64,000 nucleotides of DNA from Amycolatopsis sp. CA-128772 (GTDB taxonomy: Bacteria > Actinomycetota > Actinomycetes > Mycobacteriales > Pseudonocardiaceae), in contig NZ_PPHG01000040.1 in the NCBI RefSeq assembly GCF_002904295.1, forward strand, positions 49,215 through 113,214, given 5' to 3'. The first letter of the stretch is position 1. Every line of letters starts with the position of its first letter. Positions 42,017 through 50,091 of the stretch are shown piece by piece. A model generated the notes under the pieces. It did no database searches and was not told where the DNA came from. It worked only from the letters and a program-made list of their open reading frames with translations. Position numbers and translations under genes: made by a program.

Positions 42017-43462
42017 GTGCCCGATCTCGAAACCGGCGTCCTCGTCGCCGGCGCCGGCCCCGCCGGCCTGCTGCTCGCCGCGGAACTCGCGCTGGCCGGC
42101 GTCCGCACCACGATCGTCGAACGCCTGCCGGAACGCCCGCCGTACTGCCGCGGCTTCAACCTCAACGCGCGATCGCTGGACCTGCTGGCCCGGCGCGGCC
42201 TGGCCGAATCCCTGGTGGCGGAGGGCCACCGGGTGCCGCACGCGCCGGTGACCGGACTGCCGGGCCCGCTGCTGCTCGACGGCACGGCCACGGACCACCC
42301 GTTCTCGCTGGGCATCCCGCAGACCCGTGTCGAGGAGGTCCTGGAGGCGCGGGCGCTCGAACTGGGCGTCGAAATCCTGCGCGGGCACGAGCTGCGCTCG
42401 TTCACCCAGACCGCGGACGACGTCACCACGGTGGTCCACAACGGACAGTTCGGCCGGACGATCCGGTCCCGGTTCCTCGCAGGCTGCGACGGCGGCCGCA
42501 GCACGGTCCGCAAGCAGGCGGGCATCGGCTTCCCCGGGGTCGACGCGCGCTGGTACGCGCTGCTCGGCGACGTCGAATGCGAGCTGCCGTACGGACCTGC
42601 GGTGGGACCGGACGGGCGGAGCCTGTTCGTGATCCCGCGGCCCGGGTACGTCCGGATCGTCGTCCGGGAGGACGACCCGCCGTCGGACAAGGACACCCCC
42701 GTGACACTGGAGCGGCTGCAGGCGCAAGTGGACGCGGTACTGGGCCGGCACGTCGAGTTGCGCGCACCCCGCTGGCTGAGCCGCTTCGGCGACGCGGCCC
42801 GGCTGGCCTCGCGGTATCGCGAAGGCCGGGTACTGCTGGCGGGCGACGCGGCCCACATCCACCCGCCGGCGGGGGCGATCGGGGTGAACGTGGCGCTCGA
42901 CGACGCGTTCAACCTGGGCTGGAAACTGGCGGCAACTGTCCAAGGGACGGCTCCGGAAGGTCTCCTGGACAGTTACCACGCCGAGCGGCACGCGGCGGGT
43001 GGGCGGATCCTGGCGAACACGCGGGCCCAGGTCGCCCTGGAGGAAGCCGGCGAGCAACCGTGGGCGGACCTGATGCGGCGGGTGGCGGCGCACCCGGCGG
43101 GGAACCGCGCACTGGCGGAGATCATCACGGGCCTGGACGCGTGTTACGAGCCGGGCGGCCATCCGTGGCTGGGGCGGCTGGCGCCGGACGTGCCGCTGCT
43201 GATGTCCGGATCAGAGACACACCTGGCGGCCCTGCTGCGGGCCGGGCGGCCGGTGCTGGTGGATCTGACCGCGTCGGAGGCGTTCGCCGTGTGGTCGGCC
43301 GGGGTGGAGGTGGTGGCCGCGTCTTCGTCCACATTGGACATGGACGCGGTGCTGCTGCGACCGGACGGGCACGTCGCCTGGGTCGGCACGCCGGGCTCGG
43401 GTGACGCGGGGCTGGCGGAGGCCGTGCACCGGTGGGTGGGGAAGGTGCCGGCGGCCACCTGA
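42017..43462 (+). CDS. FAD-dependent aromatic monooxygenase (PHBH fold)
   Basis: 481 residues. The FAD motif is VLVAGAGPAGLLLAAELALAG, the DG motif RFLAGCDGGRSTVRKQAGIGFPG (in two blocks), and GD motif LLAGDAAHIHPPAGAIGVN. It is a relative of Rox at 36681: RWLSRFGDAARLASRYREGRVLLAGDAAHIHPP is nearly shared, but the active-site GGQGLN of Rox is AIGVN here, so the substrate differs. A C-terminal thioredoxin-like domain closes it (LLRPDGHVAWVG). Co-transcribed with PadR, its probable repressor. A phenol or polyketide hydroxylase role is likely; the substrate is unknown. Confidence 0.88.
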   Translation: MPDLETGVLVAGAGPAGLLLAAELALAGVRTTIVERLPERPPYCRGFNLNARSLDLLARRGLAESLVAEGHRVPHAPVTGLPGPLLLDGTATDHPFSLGIPQTRVEEVLEARALELGVEILRGHELRSFTQTADDVTTVVHNGQFGRTIRSRFLAGCDGGRSTVRKQAGIGFPGVDARWYALLGDVECELPYGPAVGPDGRSLFVIPRPGYVRIVVREDDPPSDKDTPVTLERLQAQVDAVLGRHVELRAPRWLSRFGDAARLASRYREGRVLLAGDAAHIHPPAGAIGVNVALDDAFNLGWKLAATVQGTAPEGLLDSYHAERHAAGGRILANTRAQVALEEAGEQPWADLMRRVAAHPAGNRALAEIITGLDACYEPGGHPWLGRLAPDVPLLMSGSETHLAALLRAGRPVLVDLTASEAFAVWSAGVEVVAASSSTLDMDAVLLRPDGHVAWVGTPGSGDAGLAEAVHRWVGKVPAAT

Positions 43463-43471
43463 GCGACGGGG

Positions 43472-43990
43472 TCAGCGCGGGCGGTCCAGGACCGCCCGCT
43501 GCTCCACCCGGCCGTCCAGCACGAACCGGCTGTGCGGCGTGAACCCGAGTTTCTCCGCCACCCGTGCCGACGGCTTGTTGACCGGTTCGTACACCGCCAT
43601 CAGGCGGTCCGCCCAGCCCGCCTCGAACGCGTGGTCACGCACTGCCGTCGTGGCTTCGGTGGCGTAGCCGCGGCCCCAGCCCGAAGGCGCTGTCCACCAG
43701 CCCATCTCCACCGCCGGCAGGCCGAGGCCCGACTCCGCCGCGCTGCGCCGGACCAGGGACACCACGCCGTCGAACGAACCCGGGGCCGCCGACAGCGCGA
43801 ACCAGCCGAAGCCGTGCTCGGCCCAGTGGGCGAGCGTCGCCTGGTGCTTGGCCTGCGTGTACTCGCGGCTCCACGGCTCGCCGGTGCCCACGTACCGGAC
43901 CGTTTCGGGCAGCTGGGCCAACGCGAACAAGCCGTCGAAGAAGTCCTCGGACCACGCGTGCAGCGTGAGCCGTTCCGTGGTGATCCGCAC
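43472..43990 (-). CDS. RimJ/RimL-type GNAT acetyltransferase
   Basis: 172 residues. It opens MRITTERLTLHAWSEDFFDGLF, the typical start of RimJ/RimL GNATs. The acetyl-CoA site has EMGWWTAPSGWGRGYATEATTAVRDHAFE and motif B continues AVYEPVNKPSARVAEKLGF. It may acetylate a small molecule or a protein N-terminus. It converges on the monooxygenase gene, and the GntR/TetR hybrid regulator stops 10 bp upstream of its start, so the two form a probable operon. Confidence 0.9.
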   Translation of the reverse strand: MRITTERLTLHAWSEDFFDGLFALAQLPETVRYVGTGEPWSREYTQAKHQATLAHWAEHGFGWFALSAAPGSFDGVVSLVRRSAAESGLGLPAVEMGWWTAPSGWGRGYATEATTAVRDHAFEAGWADRLMAVYEPVNKPSARVAEKLGFTPHSRFVLDGRVEQRAVLDRPR

Positions 43991-44000
43991 CGCGGCCAGT

Positions 44001-44888
44001 CTAGTGTTCGCCCAGCAGCACGGCGATGCCGTCGAGCTGGCGCCGCAGGCCGAACTCGAACGCCTCGTCGAGGTCGACGTCCTCGACGCCGGTCAGCACT
44101 TCCGCCAGCACCGGGTAGCGGCCCGAGCCGAGGTACCGGTGCAGCAGCGCCATGTCGGCCGCCAGGCGCTGGTCGCCCGTGATGCCGGTGTCCTGCTCGG
44201 CCTGGACCTCGAACGCGTTGCTCACCGCCAAGCCGCCGACCCAGCCGTTGAGCGTCATGACCACCTGCAGCTTCACCCGCCGCTTCAGGCCCGTGCCGGC
44301 CAGTGCGCGCAACGACCAGTCGAGCAGCCGCAGGCCCGCCGCCAGCACCGGCGGCCGGACCAGGGAGTTGAGCAGGATCGGCGCCAGCCACGGGTGACGC
44401 CGGTACGCCCGCCACTGCGCGCGGGCGGCCAGGTCGAGGCGGGGCCGCCATTCCGCCGGGCCGGGTGCCGGCAGTTCCGCCTCGCCGAGCGCCACGTCGG
44501 CCATCAGCCGGAGCAGCTCCTCCTTGTCCGGCACGTGCCGGTACAGCGCCATCGGGCCGACGTCCAGCTCGGCGGCGAGCCGCCGCATCGACACCGCGGC
44601 CAGACCGTCGGCGTCGGCGAGCGCGATGGCCGCGCGGACCAGGCCGTCCCGGCCCAGCGGCGGCTTCGCCGGGGTGCGGTCGGCGACGACCGTGCCGCTG
44701 CCCGGCACCGCGCGCACCCAGCCCTGCTCGCCCAGCGCGGCCAGTGCCTTCGCCGCGGTCGCCATCGCGACGCCCCACTCGCGGACCAGTGCCCGGGTCG
44801 ACGGGACGCGGTCGCCGGGCCGCAGCTCGCCCGCGGTGATCCGGCGGCGCAGGTCCGCCGCGATCCGCAGGTAGGGCGCCTCGGTCAC
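44001..44888 (-). CDS. GntR-TetR hybrid transcriptional regulator
   Basis: 295 residues with two DNA-binding modules. Residues 1-70 are a GntR winged helix (YLRIAADLRRRITAGELRPGDRVPSTRALVREWGV). Residues 80-130 are a TetR helix-turn-helix (LVRAAIALADADGLAAVSMRRLAAELDVGPMALYRHVPDKEELLRL), followed by a TetR_C-like helical domain. Such fusions occur in actinobacteria; the tandem arrangement suggests binding to a long or bipartite site. It diverges from a DUF2306 membrane gene, and the intergenic region holds two identical 10-bp direct repeats spaced 22 bp. Confidence 0.9.
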   Translation of the reverse strand: MTEAPYLRIAADLRRRITAGELRPGDRVPSTRALVREWGVAMATAAKALAALGEQGWVRAVPGSGTVVADRTPAKPPLGRDGLVRAAIALADADGLAAVSMRRLAAELDVGPMALYRHVPDKEELLRLMADVALGEAELPAPGPAEWRPRLDLAARAQWRAYRRHPWLAPILLNSLVRPPVLAAGLRLLDWSLRALAGTGLKRRVKLQVVMTLNGWVGGLAVSNAFEVQAEQDTGITGDQRLAADMALLHRYLGSGRYPVLAEVLTGVEDVDLDEAFEFGLRRQLDGIAVLLGEH

Positions 44889-44906
44889 GCACTCCCCGAT
44901 CCGTAC

Positions 44907-45020
44907 TAGAACAGTTGCCGATCAGTGGTAGAACAGTTTCAGGGTACTCCCCCATTACTGCACGGGATTGTTGTCGTTCAGTTGCCGCGCTCAATACGGT
45001 TTCGATACACCGTACGAAAC
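44907..45020. promoter_or_regulatory. Repeats in the GntR/TetR-DUF2306 divergent promoter
   Basis: TAGAACAGTT occurs at 44907-44916 and 44929-44938 in the same orientation, 22 bp apart. Further right, GTTTCG (44999-45004) and CGAAAC (45015-45020) form an inverted repeat just upstream of the DUF2306 ribosome site. Two different site types fit a regulator with two DNA-binding domains. Confidence 0.5.
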
Positions 45021-45031
45021 TAGGGGGCAAC

Positions 45032-45736
45032 ATGACGACAACTGAACGGCAACTGTCCGCGGTCCGCCCCGCGGCGCCGTGGTGGCGGCGCCCGTGGGTC
45101 TTCCCGCTGGGCCTGCTCGTCACGGCCTTCCTGGTGTTCTCGCTCCCGCCGTACCTCGGGCTCGACCCGGCGCGGTCGCGGATCCCGGCCCCGACCGGCT
45201 GGTACTACCCCGTGCTGGTCACCCACATCGGCCTCGCGACCATCGCCATGGTGACGTGCGCGCTGCAGATCTGGCCGTGGCTGCGGCAGAAGCACCCGGC
45301 CGTACACCGCCGCACCGGGCGGGTGTACGTCTTCGCCGGCGCGATCCCCGCGTCGATCGCCGGGTTCGTGATCGCTCTCGCGGCGCCGTTCGGGCCGGTC
45401 GGGGCCGTGTCCAACGTCCTGCTGGCGACCCTCTGGTTCGGCTGCACCGTGCAGGGTTACCGGATGGCGCGGGCGCGCCGGTTCGGCGACCACCGGCGCT
45501 GGATGGTCCGCAGCTTCGCGCTGTGCATGTCGATCATCAGCAACCGGATCTGGGGCATCGTCTGGGCGATCGTGCTGGCGCCGCAACTGGACACCACCTT
45601 CGGCGGCAGTGAACTGGCACTGGGCCAGGCCATCGCCGGCATCACGACGTGGACCGGCTGGGTACTGCCACTGCTGGCCGCCGAGTGGTGGCTCGGGCGC
45701 CGGCCCCGCCGCCGCAACGCACCGTCACCGGCGTAG
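45032..45736 (+). CDS. DUF2306 membrane protein
   Basis: 234 residues with about six membrane segments (VFPLGLLVTAFLVFSLPPYLG, YYPVLVTHIGLATIAMVTCALQI, YVFAGAIPASIAGFVIALAA, NVLLATLWFGCTVQGY and two more). DUF2306 hallmarks are the HPAVHRRTGRVYVFAG loop and ARRFGDHRRWMVRSFAL. The histidines suggest haem or metal contact, but no role is proven. AGGGGG lies 4 nt before ATG 45032. The divergent GntR/TetR hybrid probably controls it. Confidence 0.88.
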   Translation: MTTTERQLSAVRPAAPWWRRPWVFPLGLLVTAFLVFSLPPYLGLDPARSRIPAPTGWYYPVLVTHIGLATIAMVTCALQIWPWLRQKHPAVHRRTGRVYVFAGAIPASIAGFVIALAAPFGPVGAVSNVLLATLWFGCTVQGYRMARARRFGDHRRWMVRSFALCMSIISNRIWGIVWAIVLAPQLDTTFGGSELALGQAIAGITTWTGWVLPLLAAEWWLGRRPRRRNAPSPA

Positions 45737-45749
45737 CCCGTTCGGCCGA

Positions 45750-45780
45750 TGGTCCACACCACAGTAAATGGTCTATACCA
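45750..45780 (+). promoter_or_regulatory. Twin DasR-type boxes upstream of chitinase
   Basis: TGGTCCACACCA at 45750-45761 and TGGTCTATACCA at 45769-45780 are two 12-bp palindromic direct repeats 19 bp apart. They match the chitinase direct repeats and the DasR-responsive element core TGGTCTAGACCA of Streptomyces. They imply induction when N-acetylglucosamine-6-phosphate relieves DasR. The chitinase ATG follows 49 bp later. Confidence 0.8.
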
Positions 45781-45828
45781 ATGGAGACCGCAGTTCCCGC
45801 CGCCGCGTTCGTCGTCGTGGAGGTTCCC

Positions 45829-46794
45829 ATGCGTCTCCGTTCCCTGCTGGCCGTCCTGGCCGGCGCCACCCTGCTGAGCACCGGGTTCGCCGCCCCCGCG
45901 GGCGCCGCGGCCGGCTCGCCGATCCCGGTCGGGCCCTACGTCGACATGGGGGCCTGGCCGACGCCCAGCCTGTCGGCGATGTCGGCCGCGAGCGGCGTCA
46001 AGGGGTTCACGCTCGCATTCGTCAACTCCTACGGCTGCAAGGCGAGCTGGTTCGGCGCCTACGACCCGCGCACGGCGTGGCAGAAGGAGGAGATCGCCAA
46101 GATCCGCAACGCGGGCGGCGACGTCAAGATCTCCTTCGGCGGCGCGTCCGGCATCGAGCTGGCGCAGGCGTGCAGCACGTCCGCGCAGGTCGCGGCCGAG
46201 TACGACGCCGTGGTCAAGGCGTACGGCCTCAAGTACGCCGACTTCGACATCGAGGGCGCGGCCGTCGCGGACCCGGCGTCGATCGCGCGCCGGTCCCAGG
46301 CCCTGAAGACACTGCAGAACAACAATCCGGGACTGAAGATTTCCCTGACCCTGCCGGTGCTGCCGAACGGCCTCACCGCGGACGGGCTCAACGTCGTCAA
46401 GGCCGCGAAGGACGCCGGGGTCGATCTGGACCTGGTGAACGTGATGGCGATGGATTACTACCAGGGCGCCGGCGACCAGGGCGCGAAGGCGATCTCGGCG
46501 GCCAAGGCCACTCAAGTGCAACTGAAGGCGCTGTACGGCCTGAGTGACGCGGCGGCGTGGAAGAAGGTCGGCGTCACGCCGATGATCGGCGTCAACGACT
46601 CGCAGAACGAGATCTTCTACCAGAAGGACGCGAAGGCGCTGGTGGCCTTCGCGAAGACCGTCCACCTGGGGATGCTGTCGCTCTGGGAGCAGGGCCGGGA
46701 CGCGAACGCGTGCACCGGGGCGCTCTACCGGTGCACCAACGTGCCGCAGGCGCCGTACGAGTTCGCGAAGATCTTCGCCGGGTACACGGGCTGA
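45829..46794 (+). CDS. secreted GH18 chitinase-like protein
   Basis: 321 residues. A Sec signal peptide (MRLRSLLAVLAGATLLSTGFAAPAGAAA, shown here as its two halves RLRSLLAVLAG and TLLSTGFAAPAGA) precedes a single TIM barrel. The GH18 motif appears as YADFDIEG, with the catalytic glutamate kept, together with KISFGGASG and VNVMAMDYYQG. No carbohydrate-binding module is attached. This is the ChiD/short chitinase subgroup that degrades chitin to small oligosaccharides. GGAGG lies 5 nt before ATG 45829, ruling out ATG 45781. Two DasR-type boxes lie upstream. Confidence 0.92.
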   Translation: MRLRSLLAVLAGATLLSTGFAAPAGAAAGSPIPVGPYVDMGAWPTPSLSAMSAASGVKGFTLAFVNSYGCKASWFGAYDPRTAWQKEEIAKIRNAGGDVKISFGGASGIELAQACSTSAQVAAEYDAVVKAYGLKYADFDIEGAAVADPASIARRSQALKTLQNNNPGLKISLTLPVLPNGLTADGLNVVKAAKDAGVDLDLVNVMAMDYYQGAGDQGAKAISAAKATQVQLKALYGLSDAAAWKKVGVTPMIGVNDSQNEIFYQKDAKALVAFAKTVHLGMLSLWEQGRDANACTGALYRCTNVPQAPYEFAKIFAGYTG

Positions 46795-46795
46795 G

Positions 46796-47641
46796 TCACC
46801 AGCGGGCGGCGTCCGCGAGCAGTGCGTCACGCACGGCCGCGGGCCCCGCCCGGCACGGCTCGGTCCTGCTGACCACGAACAGCGTGTTGATCGGCGGTTC
46901 CGCCGGCTCCAGCAACGCGACCAGTTGCCCCGACGCCAGTTCCGCCGCGCACAAGTACCGCGGCAACACGCTCACGCCGCATGCCGCCAGCACGCAGGCC
47001 AGCACCGCGCGCAGGTCCGGGACCACCACCGCCGGGCGGGCCGGCGGACGGGCGCCGAGGACGCTGCGCCAGTAGCGGCGGATGATCGGGAGGTCCTCCG
47101 CATACGCCACCAGCCGGGCCGTCCGGGGGTCGCCGGTGAAGCCGCGGGGGCCGACCAGGACGAACTCCTCGTCCGTCAGCGGCGTCGCCGTGAAGCCGCG
47201 GCCGCGGGGCCGGATCGTCGAGACGACCAGGTCGAACCGGCGCTGGGCCAAGCCGGCCAGGAGGTCGTCGGCCAGGCCGAACGTCACCCGCAGCTCCAGC
47301 CCGCCGCCGACCAGGTCCGCCAGGGCCGGCAGGACTCGCGCGGCCGTCAGCTCGGCCGGCCCGGCCAGGTGCACCGGGGACGCGAACGGGTCCGGCCGCC
47401 CGGCGGTGACGTCCGCCAGGGCGTCGATGTGCGGGGCGATCCTGGCCGCCAACTCGTCGGCCACTGAGGTCGGTGTCACGCCGCGGGCGCGGCGGACGAA
47501 CAGTTGCTGCCCCAGTTGCTCCTCCAGGGCCCTGACTTGCGCGGTCACCGTCGGCTGGGACAGGCCCAGCCCCGGTGCCGCGCCCGTCAGTGACCCCGCG
47601 CGGTGGACCGCCAGGAACGTGCGCAGCAGGTCGAGGTCCAG
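46796..47641 (-). CDS. LysR-family transcriptional regulator with CTG start
   Basis: 281 residues when read from CTG 47641. The full LysR helix-turn-helix is then present: LDLDLLRTFLAVHRAGSLTG, LGLSQPTVTAQVRALEEQLG and FVRRARGVTPTSV. Starting at the next GTG (47548) would delete the first 31 residues, including part of the helix-turn-helix. GAGG lies 6 nt before the CTG, and the CTG directly follows the DUF427 stop (TGAGCTG). No ATG, GTG or TTG exists upstream in this frame before DUF427. The substrate-binding domain is complete. The pair with DUF427 forms an operon; the target is unknown. Confidence 0.8.
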   Translation of the reverse strand: MDLDLLRTFLAVHRAGSLTGAAPGLGLSQPTVTAQVRALEEQLGQQLFVRRARGVTPTSVADELAARIAPHIDALADVTAGRPDPFASPVHLAGPAELTAARVLPALADLVGGGLELRVTFGLADDLLAGLAQRRFDLVVSTIRPRGRGFTATPLTDEEFVLVGPRGFTGDPRTARLVAYAEDLPIIRRYWRSVLGARPPARPAVVVPDLRAVLACVLAACGVSVLPRYLCAAELASGQLVALLEPAEPPINTLFVVSRTEPCRAGPAAVRDALLADAARW

Positions 47642-47642
47642 C

Positions 47643-48020
47643 TCAGTCCTCGACCAGCTCGATCGAGTCGACCACGTTCGGGTAGAACGCGACGTGGTCC
47701 TTGATCGGCGCGACCGCGTCGTACGGGTTCTCGTACGTCCAGACCGCGTTCTCGCCCTTCACCTCGCCCGCGTTCAGCGAGTAGTAGCTCGCCTCGCCCT
47801 TGTACGGGCAGTACGTCTCGTGGTCGGTCCGCTCCAGCACGCCCGCGTCGACGTCCGCCAGCGGGATGTACTGGACCGCCGGGTAGGTCGATTCCTGCAG
47901 GGTGAACGCGTTGCGGCTGTCGGCGACCACGCGGCCGCCCGCCTTGACCACCACGCGCGCCTTGGTCGGCTCGACGGTGATCGGGTGGTCCGGGCCCGGC
48001 TGCAGAACCTTCTTCGCCAT
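47643..48020 (-). CDS. DUF427 domain protein
   Basis: 125 residues, complete DUF427 protein. Landmarks are RVVVKAGGRVVADSRNA, YPAVQYIPLADVDAGVL, HETYCPYKGEASYYSL and NAVWTYENPYDAVAPIKDHVAFYPN. The family forms a small beta-rich fold and is widespread in actinobacteria and fungi without a proven reaction. A LysR gene begins 1 bp after the stop. ATG 48020 is preceded by GGGAGC. Confidence 0.92.
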   Translation of the reverse strand: MAKKVLQPGPDHPITVEPTKARVVVKAGGRVVADSRNAFTLQESTYPAVQYIPLADVDAGVLERTDHETYCPYKGEASYYSLNAGEVKGENAVWTYENPYDAVAPIKDHVAFYPNVVDSIELVED

Positions 48021-48083
48021 GTCAGCTCCCTAAGAGTCCTGTGTACAGGGAGCAGCACGCCGGGCCCGGCGGATATTCCGCGA

Positions 48084-48848
48084 TCAGGGCAGGTAGTACA
48101 TCGGGTTCGGCAGCTTGACCGGGTGCAGCGCGTAGCCGCCTTCGAGGTCGCTGAACTGGTCACCCAGGTTGAGCACGATTTTCGCGCCGGTCGCCTCGAT
48201 GTGCGCCCGCGTGCCCGACTTGTACTGGACGGTGTTGCAGGTCAGGCCGCACGGGAGGTAGTCGGGGGCGGCCGTCTTCGGCTTGAAGAACGCGCCGGCC
48301 GGGGCCGGGAAGCCCTCGTTGGCCAGGTTCTTCAGCGACTGCGGCCCCTGGAACTCGTTGCGGCCGGTCAGGAAGTAAACCTTGACGCCGTGCTGCGCCG
48401 CCCAGCTGGCCAGCTCCAGCACCGGCTTGTTGGCGACGAACGTGCCGTTGTCGATGGCCTGCTGCTGCTTGACCGGGTCGAAGCCGAAGTCGTTGTCGGC
48501 TTCCCAGCCGTAGGTGATCTCGGACGTGTCGTCGACGTCCAGCACGATCGCCGGGTTCTTCACCCGGCCCAGCGACTGCTGGAGGAAGCGCTTCGCGTCC
48601 GAGACGACCCGGCCGGTGTCCTTCACGAACCGGCTCGTGTCGGAGTAGTGATGCTTGCCCGCGGCGTCGACGTAGTCGCCGTAGTACGCCTTGACGTCGA
48701 GCTTGACCTGGCCGATGTTGGCCGGCTCCTTCGCGCGGGCGGCCGTCGATTCGTTTGAGCCGGCCAGCGCAGTGGCGCCCGAAGCGACCGTCGCGCCGAT
48801 GGCCGCGGCGGCGGCGAGCTTGACGAGACCTGACCATTTTCCGGACAC
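48084..48848 (-). CDS. secreted HAD-superfamily acid phosphatase
   Basis: 254 residues. A signal peptide (GLVKLAAAAAIGATVASGATALA) is followed by the class B/C acid-phosphatase HAD core. Catalytic motif I reads VLDVDDTSE, where the first Asp is the nucleophile. Motif II is KVYFLTGRNE and motif IV is NLGDQFSDLEGG. It hydrolyses phosphomonoesters outside the cell. A GTG at 48848 is used as start. It stands alone, with 81 bp to the next gene upstream. Confidence 0.9.
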   Translation of the reverse strand: MSGKWSGLVKLAAAAAIGATVASGATALAGSNESTAARAKEPANIGQVKLDVKAYYGDYVDAAGKHHYSDTSRFVKDTGRVVSDAKRFLQQSLGRVKNPAIVLDVDDTSEITYGWEADNDFGFDPVKQQQAIDNGTFVANKPVLELASWAAQHGVKVYFLTGRNEFQGPQSLKNLANEGFPAPAGAFFKPKTAAPDYLPCGLTCNTVQYKSGTRAHIEATGAKIVLNLGDQFSDLEGGYALHPVKLPNPMYYLP

Positions 48849-48929
48849 GGCGACCCTCCAGTGACGACTTGGCGACCCGGGGAACCTACGTCACGTTCAC
48901 CCGGAGTTCCACCCCTCGAACGTTCCCGT

Positions 48930-50090
48930 TCACTTTCCGGCGCGACACAGAAAGGCAACTGGTGACCGCCCGATCCGCGTCAGCACCACCGACGCTTCCG
49001 CGTCACCACGGGGTTTCAGCCGCCGCCGTAGCGCGTCCGGGTCGACGTCCAGGCCGCGGACCAGGATTTCCAGGCGCCCGACGTCGTGTCGCTTGAGGAC
49101 GGCCTTCAGTGCCTTTTCACTGTAGGGTCCCTGCTCCAGCACGCGAAAGGCGCGCACGCCGGGCGGCGGAGTGTCACCGGTCAGGTACGCGATGCGTTCA
49201 TCCAGTTGCCACAACCCGTGCCGCGCCGCGTAGTGCCGGACCAGTCCCGCGCGCACGACGGCGCCGTCGGGGTCGACGATCCACGCCCCCGGCTCCCGCA
49301 CCGGCAGTTCGTCCGGTTCCGCATCAGTGACCGTCCACTGTGTCCCGTCCGAATGCAGCACGGTCGCCCGCCGGGTGACGCCGGTGCCGAGGCCGCGCCA
49401 CAGGCAGGACTCGCGGACCTGGCCGTCCAAGGACACCAGCTCGACCTCCTCGGCCCACGGCGTCAGCGCGAAGTCGAGACCGGGCGCGCACTTGACGGCC
49501 AGCGGACGCCCGGGGTACGCCTCGACCAGGCCGTCCAGCGGCGGCGCGAAGTCGGCGGGTTTCCACGCCCGGCGCCCGGCGGAGTCGCGCCGCGCCGGAT
49601 CGGCCACGACGACCCCGGACCGGCTCACCGGCCGCAGCGCGTCGGCGCGCAGGAGCCCGAACGCGGCCCCCGCGGCCACCCCGTTGTGCCGGGCCATCTC
49701 CAGCCGCACCGGGTCCACATCGGACCCGAGGGCGTACCGCGCCACCCGGGCGATTTCGACGAGGTCCGCGCCCACCGAGCAGGTGACGTCGTGGACGTCG
49801 AGCCCGGCCAGGCGGGCGGCCCGGTGCCGCGCCACGATCGACGCGCTCGCCTGCTGGAGCGCGTCGGAGGTGAACAGCCAGTCCACCCCGGACAGTTTGC
49901 CGACGGCTTTCCGCCGCAGCAGCACGGTTTCCAGGACGGCGGCCGCGTGCTCCGCACCGACCAGACGGCGCACCTGGGCGACCGCCGCGATCCGGTCGGT
50001 CAGCGGCAACGCCGAGACCTCGGTGAGCGCCGCCACCCCCGCGCCGGAACGCAGGTAGGCGACGTCGCCGAGGCTGAACGAGTAACCCAA
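48930..50090 (-). CDS. THUMP-like-domain SAM methyltransferase (Rv3037c-type)
   Basis: 386 residues. The Rossmann core has VHDVTCSVGADLVEIARVA as motif I, GSDVDPVRLEMARHN as motif II, and VVVADPARRDSAGRRAW as the catalytic DPxR loop, typical of RNA-guanine methyltransferases. The C-terminal ~95 residues match the THUMP-like domain (RVLEQGPYSEKALKAVLKRHDVGRLEILVRGLDVDPD). The start codon is TTG 50090, one base after the stop of the upstream methyltransferase, so translation is probably coupled. An rRNA or tRNA substrate is inferred. Confidence 0.88.
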   Translation of the reverse strand: MGYSFSLGDVAYLRSGAGVAALTEVSALPLTDRIAAVAQVRRLVGAEHAAAVLETVLLRRKAVGKLSGVDWLFTSDALQQASASIVARHRAARLAGLDVHDVTCSVGADLVEIARVARYALGSDVDPVRLEMARHNGVAAGAAFGLLRADALRPVSRSGVVVADPARRDSAGRRAWKPADFAPPLDGLVEAYPGRPLAVKCAPGLDFALTPWAEEVELVSLDGQVRESCLWRGLGTGVTRRATVLHSDGTQWTVTDAEPDELPVREPGAWIVDPDGAVVRAGLVRHYAARHGLWQLDERIAYLTGDTPPPGVRAFRVLEQGPYSEKALKAVLKRHDVGRLEILVRGLDVDPDALRRRLKPRGDAEASVVLTRIGRSPVAFLCRAGK

Positions 50091-50091
50091 T

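Noticed and set aside
46796..47548. LysR regulator starting at GTG 47548
   Set aside because: This would remove half of the helix-turn-helix; the CTG at 47641 with GAGG upstream fits much better.
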